Below are positions 28,368 through 35,511 of a stretch of DNA of 64,000 nucleotides, piece by piece. A model generated the notes under the pieces. The model saw only the letters and a list, made by a program, of their open reading frames with translations, ran no database searches and was not told the DNA's origin. Source of the stretch: Gemmatimonadota bacterium (GTDB lineage Bacteria > Gemmatimonadota > Gemmatimonadetes > Gemmatimonadales > GWC2-71-9); assembly GCA_022710485.1 (NCBI GenBank), contig JAKLGU010000003.1, positions 62,001 through 126,000 of the forward strand. The letters run 5' to 3'. Position numbers and translations under genes: made by a program. Positions within the stretch are counted from its first letter, which is position 1. Each line of letters begins with the position of its first letter.

Positions 28368-28573
28368 GCCGCACTCGTCCCTTCGGGGATGACCATCCAG
28401 AGCACGATGTACACGAGGATGCCGGGGAAGGCGACCGACACGATGGACGCGACAACGTACCCCGCCCGCACCAGCGTCGGGTCGAGATCGAAATACTCGG
28501 CGAGCCCGCCAAGCACGCCGGCGATCATCCGGTTCTTGGTGGACCGATGGAGGGGCCGCGTGGTGCTGGACAT
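28364..28573 (-). CDS. PspC-domain small membrane protein
   Basis: A 69-residue protein with the PspC signature: RPLHRSTKNRMIAGVLGGLAEYFDLDPTLVRAGYVVAS, followed by a hydrophobic helix LVYIVLWMVIPEGT. PspC proteins sense or transmit membrane stress in the phage-shock response. No other psp gene is nearby. Start is ATG 28573; its stop overlaps the downstream binding-protein gene. Confidence 0.9.
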   Translation of the reverse strand: MSSTTRPLHRSTKNRMIAGVLGGLAEYFDLDPTLVRAGYVVASIVSVAFPGILVYIVLWMVIPEGTSAA

Positions 28574-28707
28574 GGCGGGATCCTGTGAGTGGTAGCGGGA
28601 AATATAAGGACGAATGGGTGACAGCCGACGAAGAGGGACGAGAATAGTGGTGCCGGGGCTGTTGCATCGAAACGTTACGGCCGGTATTCTCCCGATACGA
28701 TCCGGGC

Positions 28708-28753
28708 TTGTATCACCGTGTTTCAATACAGAGTAAGCAATTGTATCACAGTG
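28708..28753. promoter_or_regulatory. direct repeats in an AT-rich leader, candidate operator
   Basis: TTGTATCACCGTG (28708-28720) and TTGTATCACAGTG (28741-28753) share 12 of 13 bases and are 33 bases apart, about three helical turns. They lie in the AT-rich stretch of the 269-base gap before the acidic lipoprotein gene at 28843 and divergent pspC. A dimeric regulator could bind both on one face of DNA. No ORF explains this conservation. Confidence 0.4.
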
Positions 28754-28842
28754 ACTTACATAGCAATCTAGCAGTGGCATTCGCGTTGCCAATTGAGGGG
28801 CCGAGCAGGTTCCCATCAACTCGTCTCCTTGGAGGTTTTGCC

Positions 28843-29613
28843 ATGTCTCGCACCCTTCGACTCACCGGCGCGCTGGCGCTGGCCGCCACCCTCGGCGCTT
28901 GTGATTCCTCGTCCGGACCCAACGACCAGGGCTCCCAGGTGTCACTGGCCGTGGCCACCCGCGCTGCCGGCATCGCGCCCGTGGGCATGCAGGCGAGCGG
29001 CGGTCCGGTAGAGTACAACGACGGCACCAACACCCTGATCATCACCCAGGTCCAGATGGTGGTGAAGGAAATCGAGCTGAAGCGGTCCGAGTATCCCTCG
29101 CAGTGCGACAGCACGGCCTCGGACGACAACTGCGAGGAGCTCGAGTCGGGCCCGTACCTCCTCGACTTGCCCCTGTCGGCCGGCGCCACTTCCGTGGTGA
29201 CGGTGGACGTGGTGCCCGGCACGTACGACGAATTCGAGTTCAAGATCCACAAGCCGGAAGACGACGACTCGAACGCCGCGTTCCTGGCCGCGCATCCCGA
29301 CTTCGAGGGGGTCAGCATCCGCGTGACCGGCACTTGGAATGGCGCCGCGTTTACCTTTGAAAGCGATCTCGATGCAGAGCAGGAGCAGGACCTGGTGCCG
29401 CCGCTCGTCGTGACCGACGTGGGCACCGCCGACTTCACGCTCTTCATCGACATCGGCACCTGGTTCCGCGACGGCTCCGCGATGCTGATCGACCCGTCCA
29501 GCGCCAACAAGGGCGGCGCGAACGAGGGCACGGTCAAGGACAATATCGAGAACTCGTTCGAGTCGTTCGAGGACGAGGACCACGACGGCGACGACGATCA
29601 CGGCGAGGACTGA
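28843..29613 (+). CDS. acidic lipoprotein of unknown function
   Basis: A 256-residue lipoprotein (signal MSRTLRLTGALALAATLGAC, lipobox LGAC). The body is rich in beta-strand-forming and acidic residues and ends in a run, FEDEDHDGDDDHGED, that could bind calcium or other metals. No family is recognised. ATG 28843 follows GGAGG at good spacing. The sigma-54-type activator begins 17 bases after its stop, suggesting co-transcription. Confidence 0.7.
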   Translation: MSRTLRLTGALALAATLGACDSSSGPNDQGSQVSLAVATRAAGIAPVGMQASGGPVEYNDGTNTLIITQVQMVVKEIELKRSEYPSQCDSTASDDNCEELESGPYLLDLPLSAGATSVVTVDVVPGTYDEFEFKIHKPEDDDSNAAFLAAHPDFEGVSIRVTGTWNGAAFTFESDLDAEQEQDLVPPLVVTDVGTADFTLFIDIGTWFRDGSAMLIDPSSANKGGANEGTVKDNIENSFESFEDEDHDGDDDHGED

Positions 29614-29630
29614 CCTGACACGCATCCCGC

Positions 29631-30968
29631 ATGGCTGAGCGTCTCCCAAGGGTGGAAGCGGTCGTGATTTCCGACAGCTTCCAGGGAGCGCTCACCGACT
29701 TGGTGACCGAAGTGGGGGGCCGGCTCGTCGTGCGGCCCCCCGGGGGCGGAGCCCCGTCCGAGCCGGCTGCGGCCGTGATGGTCCTGGCGGGAGGGCGGGA
29801 GGGGGAAGCGCTGGCACAGTTGCCGGCGCTGGACGGGACCCCCTGGTACTTCATCGGCGCGGCGGCGGACCATCGGCTCGCCGCCGCCGCCGTCCGGGCT
29901 GGAGCGAAGGACTACTTCGTCCTGCCCGAGGACATGGATGTGGTGAGGCGGTCGCTGGAGCGCGACGTTCGGGCCGCGCTCGCCCGGGTGGACGCGGCGG
30001 ACTTCGCCGCCGCGGAGGGCGCGGATGCCGGCTTCTCGGCCATCATCGGGCGGAGCCCGCAACTCACGGCGGTGCTCGACCAGGCGAAGCGGGTGGCCGG
30101 ACACCGGGACGTGACCGTGTTGCTCGGCGGGGAAACCGGCACGGGCAAGGAACTCCTGGCCCGCGCGATCCACTACGCGAGTCCCCGGGCGGCTCAGCCG
30201 TTCGTCGAGGTGAACTGCGCGGCGATTCCCGCCAACCTGCTCGAGAGCGAGTTGTTCGGTCACGAGCGCGGTGCCTTTACCGGGGCGGTGGCCGCCAAGC
30301 CAGGGCTGTTCGAGCAGGCGCACGGTGGGACGCTCTTCCTCGACGAGATCGGGCACCTGCCGCTGGAACTGCAGGCCAAGCTGCTCCGGGCGCTGGAGAG
30401 CCGCGAGATCCGCCGGGTCGGCGGGACAACGACGAAGAAGGTGGACATCCGGCTCCTGGCCGCCACCCATCTCGACCTGGCCCGCGCGGTCAGGGACAAG
30501 GCGTTCCGGGAAGACCTGTACTACCGGCTGAACGTGGTACGGCTCGTCCTGCCACCGCTCCGGGAGCGAGGCGCCGATCTCGAGTTGCTGGCCGAGACGT
30601 TCGCCGCGCAGCTGGCCAAGCGCTACGGACTGCCGGCGCCGACCGCCGAGCCGGAGTTTCGCTCGGCCATCCAGGCGCACCGCTGGCCAGGCAACGTTCG
30701 GGAGCTGCGCAACGCGATGGAGCGGGCGCTGGTGCTCTCGGCGCCGGGAACGCTGCAGGCCGCCGCGCTCGACGTCACCGCGGCGCCGGCACCGGAAGAG
30801 GCCGCGGCGAACGGCACGCTGCCGTTCCCGGCGGACCTGGCCACGATCACGATGGCGGCTGTGCAGGCGATGCTCGACGTCTGCGACGGCAACAAGAGCG
30901 CCGCGGCCCGCCGCCTCGGCATTTCGCGCCCGCGGCTGCAGCGGGTGCTCGACCAGCAGGACGACTGA
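29631..30968 (+). CDS. sigma-54-dependent transcriptional activator (enhancer-binding protein)
   Basis: A 445-residue AAA+ activator. The central domain has GETGTGKE (about 167-174, Walker A), FGHERGAFTGAV containing the GAFTGA loop that contacts sigma-54 (near 214), FLDEIGHL (Walker B), and RWPGNVRELRN near 357. A Fis-type helix-turn-helix (AMLDVCDGNKSAAARRLGISRPRLQRVL) ends the protein. The first 130 residues resemble a receiver fold (FVLPEDMD), but the phospho-acceptor cannot be assigned. No cognate histidine kinase is adjacent. It lies between two acidic lipoprotein genes, so it could control them. Confidence 0.93.
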   Translation: MAERLPRVEAVVISDSFQGALTDLVTEVGGRLVVRPPGGGAPSEPAAAVMVLAGGREGEALAQLPALDGTPWYFIGAAADHRLAAAAVRAGAKDYFVLPEDMDVVRRSLERDVRAALARVDAADFAAAEGADAGFSAIIGRSPQLTAVLDQAKRVAGHRDVTVLLGGETGTGKELLARAIHYASPRAAQPFVEVNCAAIPANLLESELFGHERGAFTGAVAAKPGLFEQAHGGTLFLDEIGHLPLELQAKLLRALESREIRRVGGTTTKKVDIRLLAATHLDLARAVRDKAFREDLYYRLNVVRLVLPPLRERGADLELLAETFAAQLAKRYGLPAPTAEPEFRSAIQAHRWPGNVRELRNAMERALVLSAPGTLQAAALDVTAAPAPEEAAANGTLPFPADLATITMAAVQAMLDVCDGNKSAAARRLGISRPRLQRVLDQQDD

Positions 30969-30997
30969 TGCGATCTGACTTCACAAAGGGACTTCTC

Positions 30998-31609
30998 ATG
31001 CGACGTGCCCGCGTTCTCTCCATTGCCCTTGCGGCCGCCTTGGCGGCGTGCAGCGATTCCGGCGGGCCGGACAACGGCGGCGTCAAGCCGCCGGGCGAGC
31101 TCACCATCATCCGCCTCCCCGCCGGGAGCCCGCCGATCTGGAACCCGGTGGACTCCTTCTACGCCAAGAAGGGCGAGGATCGCGAACTGCGGATCTACTT
31201 CGACAATGGCGTGGGCGGCCCCGGTGAGGAGTACCTCCGCCTCCGCGTGGACTCGCCGAGCCTGCTGTCCTACCCCGACGGGACCCTCTTCCAGGTCGGC
31301 GACTCAGTGCTGATCACCGTGCGGGTGGTCGATCCCGAGCAGATCTATTTCGAGTTCGAGCCCAGCGGCCTCCGGTTCAACCCGTCGGTGCCCGCGGAGC
31401 TCAAGATCGAGTACGCCGAGACCGGTGGCGACCTCGATGATGACGGCGATGTGGACGGCGACGACGACGCCATCGAGCAGGTCATCGATCTCTGGCGGCA
31501 GGAACAAGCCGGCCAGGATTTCGTGAAGCTCGGCGCCGTGACGATCGAGGAACTCGACGAGATCGAGGCCGACATCCTCGGGTTCACCCGGTACGCGATC
31601 GCCTACTGA
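30998..31609 (+). CDS. lipoprotein with Asp-rich EF-hand/dockerin-like segment
   Basis: A 203-residue lipoprotein (signal RRARVLSIALAAALAAC, lipobox LAAC). Strand-rich segments precede DLDDDGDVDGDDDAIE near 148, a repeated Asp pattern like EF-hand or dockerin calcium loops. No full family is recognised. ATG 30998 has AAGGGA at good spacing and begins the signal; ATG 30968 would overlap the activator stop and add ten residues. Its position after the activator suggests co-regulation with the acidic lipoprotein at 28843. Confidence 0.68.
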   Translation: MRRARVLSIALAAALAACSDSGGPDNGGVKPPGELTIIRLPAGSPPIWNPVDSFYAKKGEDRELRIYFDNGVGGPGEEYLRLRVDSPSLLSYPDGTLFQVGDSVLITVRVVDPEQIYFEFEPSGLRFNPSVPAELKIEYAETGGDLDDDGDVDGDDDAIEQVIDLWRQEQAGQDFVKLGAVTIEELDEIEADILGFTRYAIAY

Positions 31610-31616
31610 CCTGACG

Positions 31617-32510
31617 ATGACCACGCCTCCCGCCGCCGACCCCGGCACCGTCCTCCGCGACGCCACCGCCGCGATGCGCCAGGGCAACCTGCCCGGCGCC
31701 GCCGCACTGGCGGCGGCGGCAGAGGCGCGCTTCCGCGCGCGCGGGGACGCGGACGGGCGGATGCGGGCGGGGAACCTGCTCGGCGCGGTGGCGTTCGAGA
31801 CCGGGCAGGTCGGCGAGGCGGAACGGTACTTCGGCACCGCGCTCGAGCTGGCGCACGGGCTCGATGACAGCCTGATGACCGCGCGCGCCTCCAACAACCT
31901 GGCATCGGTCGCGCACCTGACCGGTCGCCCCGAACTCGCGCTCAGCCTGTACCGGACGGCACTCCTCTCCTACCAGCGGCTGGGCGACCGGCGCGGGATG
32001 GCGGAAACCTCGCACAACCTCGGCATCGCCTTCCGTCAGCTCCGGCAGTGGACCGAGGCGGAGCGCGCCGCCGAGCAGGCGGTGCGCCACGCCGAGCAGT
32101 TGGCGGACGCCGCGCTGCGGGGGCTGGCCCTGGTGGGGCTGGCCGAGTTGCATCTCGAGCTCAAGGCCTGGCCGCTCGCCGAGCGTGAAATCGACCGGGC
32201 TGCGGCGCTTGCCGCGGAGGGAGACGACCCGATCGGCGTGGTCGAGGCGGCGCGGCTCCGCGCCCTGCTGGAACTCGGCCAGGGAGGCGCCGACGCGGCA
32301 CTGCGGAACGCCCTGGTCGCCCGGTCGGAAGCTCGTCGCCTTGGTAGCGCCCTCCTTGAGGCGGAGTGCGCCACGGTCGCCGCGCGCGCGGCGCGCCAGC
32401 TTGGACGGGACGCGGAAGCCGAGGCACTGCGGGGAGAGGCCGTGGCGGGGCTGACGCGACTGGGGGCGGAGGGACTGCTCGAGCGGTTCAGAAACGACTG
32501 GGGCGCCTGA
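31617..32510 (+). CDS. tetratricopeptide repeat protein
   Basis: A 297-residue alpha-helical protein without a signal. Helical repeats of the TPR type run through about 15-290, for example RMRAGNLLGAVAFETGQVGEAERYF, MTARASNNLASVAHLTGRPELALSLY and RGMAETSHNLGIAFRQLRQWTEAERAA, each ending in the usual Ala/Gly and Tyr pattern. It probably serves as a protein-binding scaffold in the cytosol. A hairpin begins inside its last codons. Confidence 0.85.
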   Translation: MTTPPAADPGTVLRDATAAMRQGNLPGAAALAAAAEARFRARGDADGRMRAGNLLGAVAFETGQVGEAERYFGTALELAHGLDDSLMTARASNNLASVAHLTGRPELALSLYRTALLSYQRLGDRRGMAETSHNLGIAFRQLRQWTEAERAAEQAVRHAEQLADAALRGLALVGLAELHLELKAWPLAEREIDRAAALAAEGDDPIGVVEAARLRALLELGQGGADAALRNALVARSEARRLGSALLEAECATVAARAARQLGRDAEAEALRGEAVAGLTRLGAEGLLERFRNDWGA

Positions 32511-32520
32511 TCGGCGCCCC
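32500..32520. terminator. hairpin between convergent TPR and EF-G genes
   Basis: An 8-bp perfect GC stem (GGGGCGCC at 32500-32507, GGCGCCCC at 32513-32520) around TGATC overlaps the TGA stop of the TPR gene and is followed by a weak T-containing tract (GTTCGTTT). A likely terminator for the plus-strand operon. Confidence 0.6.
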
Positions 32521-32535
32521 GTTCGTTTCGGCAGG

Positions 32536-34575
32536 TCAGTGCCCCTGCTCTTCCTTGTGCTCCTCGGCCACCCGCGCCGCCACATCCGGCGGCGCTTCCA
32601 CGTACCCGTGGAATCCGTGCCGGTAGGTGCCACGCCCGTGGGTGATTGAGTACAGCGTGGTCGAGTAGCGATAGAGCTCGGACTCCGGCACCACGGCGCG
32701 GACCTTGGTCAGGCGTCCGTCGGCCTCGGTGCCCAGGATCTGCCCGCGGCGCGCGCTGAGGTCGCCCATCACGTCGCCAAGCACGTCCTCCGGCGTCCAG
32801 ACCTCCAGGTCGGCGAGCGGCTCGAGCAGCACGGGGCGCGCCTTGGGCGCCACCGTCCGGAACGCCAGGATGCCGGCCATCTTGAACGACATCTCGTTCG
32901 AGTCCACGTCGTGGTACGACCCGTCGAAACACTCCACCTGGAAATCGACCACCGGGTAGCCGGCCACCACGCCCCGCTCCGCCGATTCCTGGATGCCCCG
33001 GTCCACCGCGGGGATGTACTTGTTGGGGATCACGCCGCCCACGATCTTGTCCACGAATTCGTAGCCCGCTCCGCGCGGCCTCGGCGCGATGCGGATCCAG
33101 CAGTCGCCGTACTGCCCGCGGCCGCCGCTCTGCTTCTTGTGCTTCCCCTGCCCCTCCGCCTTCCCCTTGAAGGTCTCGCGGTATGCGATCCGCGGCCGCG
33201 CCAGGTCGGCGTGCACGCCGTACTTCTGCGTGAGGCGGCCGAGCAGGATCTCGAAGTGTCGCTCGCCCATCCCGTGGATCAGCGTCTGCCGGAGCTCGGA
33301 GTTGTACTCGAAGTGGAAGGTCGGGTCTTCCTCGTGCAGCTTGTGGAGGCCGGCGGCGAGCTTGTCCTCCTCGCCGCGCTGCTTGACCACCACCGCCGCC
33401 GACGCCACCGCTTCGGGAAACGGAATCGGGGAGAGCCGCAGCGGCGTGTCCCGGAGGCAGAAGGTGTCGCCGGTGTGCGTGTCGCGGAGCTTGGCCACCG
33501 AGCCGATGTCCCCGGCGTGGAGCACGCCCACCTCGGTGCGCTCCCGGCCCTGCTGGACGGACAGGTGGTTCAGCTTTTCCGCCACCTCGTGCTCGGCGTT
33601 CCACACGTCGGCGCCGTTCTTCAGCGTGCCGGCATAGAGGCGGAACAGGGTCACGTCGCCCACGTGCGGCTCGGAGGTGGTCTTGAACACCCGGCCGAGG
33701 AGCGGGGCGTCGACCGGGGGAGGCACGTCGGCCGCCGCAGGGAAGATTTCCACCATCTTGGTCAGCAGCGCGCGCATGCCGAAGGTGAGGGTGGCGCTGC
33801 CCACGAAGAGCGGCACGATGCTGCCCGCCGCGACCGCCGTCTTGAGCGCCGCGATCACCTCCTCGCGCGGGATCTCCTCGCCGCCCAGGTACCGCTCGAT
33901 CAGGGCGTCGTCGGTGGCGGCCACCGTCTCGATCAGCAGGTCGCTGTATTTCTTGACCTCGGCCCTGTGCTCCGCCGGCACCTCCACCTCGTCGTACTCA
34001 CCCGACTTGGTGCCGGGCTTGTAGATGTGCGACTTGCCGGAGAAGAGGTTGACGATGCCCCGAAACGTCGATCCCTCGCCGATGGGCACTTCCACCGGGA
34101 GTACCTTGGGCGACAGGTGGGCCTTCACGTCGGCGAACACCCGCTCGAAATTGGCGTGCTCCTTGTCCATCTGGCCCACGAAGATGAGCCGCGGGAGGTG
34201 GAGGCGGTCGCATACTTCCCAGGCCTTCTCGGTGCCGACCTCGACGCCGCTCACGCCGCTCACAACCACGACCGCCGCGTCGGCGGCATGCAGGCCCGTC
34301 ACCACCTCGCCGAAGAAGTCGAGATAGCCCGGTGTGTCGAGCAGGTTGAGCTTGGTGTCCATCCACTCGGCGTACGCCAGGCCGAGACTGATCGAGTGCT
34401 GGCGGGCGATTTCGTCGGGAGTGTAATCGGTGAGGGTCGTGCCGTCCTTGATGTTGCCGTGGCGCCGGCTGGCGCCCGACACGAAGGCGAGGGCATCCAC
34501 CAGGGTCGTCTTGCCGCTCCCGCCGTGCCCGACAAACGCCACGTTACGGATCGCATCCGAGCCATAGACACGCAT
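32536..34575 (-). CDS. elongation factor G paralogue (EF-G class II) with degenerate G4 motif
   Basis: A 679-residue translational GTPase. GHGGSGKT (16-23), the DTPG motif (80-83), domain II, and the C-terminal domains III-V (GRGQYGDCWIRI, MAGILAFRTVAPKARPVLLEPL, YSTTLYSITHGRGTY) match EF-G, most like EF-G II/FusA2. The guanine-specificity motif NKxD is GQMD (134-137). ATG 34575 has AAGGAGG at eight bases; the GTG three codons earlier is too close to it. It probably acts on a special ribosome state rather than as the main EF-G, which should lie in a str operon elsewhere. Confidence 0.85.
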   Translation of the reverse strand: MRVYGSDAIRNVAFVGHGGSGKTTLVDALAFVSGASRRHGNIKDGTTLTDYTPDEIARQHSISLGLAYAEWMDTKLNLLDTPGYLDFFGEVVTGLHAADAAVVVVSGVSGVEVGTEKAWEVCDRLHLPRLIFVGQMDKEHANFERVFADVKAHLSPKVLPVEVPIGEGSTFRGIVNLFSGKSHIYKPGTKSGEYDEVEVPAEHRAEVKKYSDLLIETVAATDDALIERYLGGEEIPREEVIAALKTAVAAGSIVPLFVGSATLTFGMRALLTKMVEIFPAAADVPPPVDAPLLGRVFKTTSEPHVGDVTLFRLYAGTLKNGADVWNAEHEVAEKLNHLSVQQGRERTEVGVLHAGDIGSVAKLRDTHTGDTFCLRDTPLRLSPIPFPEAVASAAVVVKQRGEEDKLAAGLHKLHEEDPTFHFEYNSELRQTLIHGMGERHFEILLGRLTQKYGVHADLARPRIAYRETFKGKAEGQGKHKKQSGGRGQYGDCWIRIAPRPRGAGYEFVDKIVGGVIPNKYIPAVDRGIQESAERGVVAGYPVVDFQVECFDGSYHDVDSNEMSFKMAGILAFRTVAPKARPVLLEPLADLEVWTPEDVLGDVMGDLSARRGQILGTEADGRLTKVRAVVPESELYRYSTTLYSITHGRGTYRHGFHGYVEAPPDVAARVAEEHKEEQGH

Positions 34576-34688
34576 GGCCTGCACCTCCTTGATTCAGGGT
34601 ACGGGGATAGTGTGGTGCGGGGGGAGCGTTGTCAAATGGACATCCGGCAATCGAAAGAGATGATGAATTCGGAGTGAAGGGGCACGAG

Positions 34689-34807
34689 ACTGAGGACTGA
34701 GGACTGAGGACTGAGGACTGAGGACTGAGGACTGAGGACTGAGGACTGAGGACTGAGGACTGAGGACTGAGGACTGAGGACTGAGGACTGAGGACTGAGG
34801 ACTGAGC
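34689..34807. repeat. ACTGAGG heptamer array, 17 copies ending beside a start codon
   Basis: Sixteen perfect ACTGAGG units plus a seventeenth, ACTGAGC, form the array. It ends one base before the ATG at 34809. Each unit contains GAGG, so the last units can act as ribosome-binding sites. Inverted, degenerate copies lie at 35219 and 35474. The unit is short and has no spacer, so it is not CRISPR. Confidence 0.95.
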
Positions 34808-34808
34808 G

Positions 34809-35207
34809 ATGGTTGCCAGCGAGACACCACGGGTCAAGGTCAGGCACTTCGAGGAGCTCGTCGTCTGGCAACGAGCCAGGGAGCTCACCAAGGGAGTCTA
34901 TCAGGTATCGGGAAAGGGACCGTTCGCCCGAGACTTTGGCCTACGAGACCAGCTTCGGCGGGCCGCGGTGTCAGTGATGGCGAATATCGCCGAGGGCTTC
35001 GAACGAGGCGGACGGAAGGAGTTCCACCAATTCCTGTCAGTCGGGAAGGCATCATGCGCGGAGGTTCGATCCGGGCTCTACGTCGCGCTGGATGCCGGAT
35101 ACGTCACCCAACAAGAATTCGCCACGTTGCTCGGACATGCCGAGGCGATCGGCCGGATGCTCGGTAGGATGCGGAGGTCGGTCGCGGCTCAGCGGAAGGG
35201 TACCTGA
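34809..35207 (+). CDS. four-helix-bundle protein (23S rRNA intervening-sequence / TIGR02436 type)
   Basis: A 132-residue helical protein with the family pattern: FEELVVWQRARELTKGVYQVS, then FGLRDQLRRAAVSVMANIAEGFERGG, then EFHQFLSVGKASCAEVRSGLYVALDAGYVT and a final QEFATLLGHAEAIGRMLGRM. Relatives were first seen in 23S rRNA insertions and are structural cousins of the Avd accessory protein of diversity-generating retroelements; the role of stand-alone copies is unknown. It starts two bases after the heptamer array, whose GAGG at 34797-34800 lies eight bases before ATG 34809. Confidence 0.88.
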   Translation: MVASETPRVKVRHFEELVVWQRARELTKGVYQVSGKGPFARDFGLRDQLRRAAVSVMANIAEGFERGGRKEFHQFLSVGKASCAEVRSGLYVALDAGYVTQQEFATLLGHAEAIGRMLGRMRRSVAAQRKGT

Positions 35208-35218
35208 CTCACCCACTC

Positions 35219-35246
35219 AGTCCCCAGTCCTCAGTCCTCAGTCCCC
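35219..35246. repeat. inverted heptamer array, four degenerate copies
   Basis: Units AGTCCCC, AGTCCTC, AGTCCTC and AGTCCCC are the reverse complement of the ACTGAGG array in a shifted phase. They start 11 bases after the four-helix-bundle stop, so the gene is flanked by inverted arrays. Confidence 0.9.
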
Positions 35247-35263
35247 TCGTTACGTTTCAGGAA

Positions 35264-35467
35264 ATGCGTCCCGTCGCCATCACCCGCTGCGTCTGCCAGC
35301 GCATGCCCTTCGCCACCCTGGCCCCGCTCGCCCGGGAGCGCGGCTGGACGCTCGGCGACCTGATGCGCGAGACCGGCTGCGGCGACCAGTGCGGCCTCTG
35401 CCGCCCTTACCTCCGCGAAATGCTGACGTCGGGCACCACCGAATTCCACGAGGTGATCTGGGAATAG
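35264..35467 (+). CDS. BFD-like [2Fe-2S] ferredoxin
   Basis: A 67-residue protein with the bacterioferritin-associated ferredoxin pattern: two cysteines in CVCQRM near the start and two in CGDQCGLCRPY near residue 45; the QCGLC part matches the QCGKC of Escherichia coli Bfd. Bfd reduces iron stored in bacterioferritin. No bacterioferritin gene is adjacent. It sits between two inverted heptamer arrays (35219 and 35474), an unusual place. Confidence 0.8.
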   Translation: MRPVAITRCVCQRMPFATLAPLARERGWTLGDLMRETGCGDQCGLCRPYLREMLTSGTTEFHEVIWE

Positions 35468-35473
35468 CCCCGG

Positions 35474-35498
35474 CCTCAGTCCCCAGTCCTCAGTCCTT
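35474..35498. repeat. inverted heptamer array, three degenerate copies
   Basis: Units AGTCCCC, AGTCCTC and AGTCCTT lie between the ferredoxin stop and the sensor kinase start (ATG 35512). The final unit runs into TTATATCTTT, a possible -10-like sequence, and no ribosome-binding site is visible before the kinase ATG. Confidence 0.85.
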
Positions 35499-35511
35499 AT
35501 ATCTTTCCCCC

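Noticed and set aside
34689..34807. CRISPR array
   Set aside because: Units are seven bases with no spacers and no cas genes nearby; it is a short tandem repeat.
34809..35207. Diversity-generating retroelement
   Set aside because: The four-helix-bundle protein resembles Avd, but there is no reverse transcriptase or template/variable repeat pair in the window.
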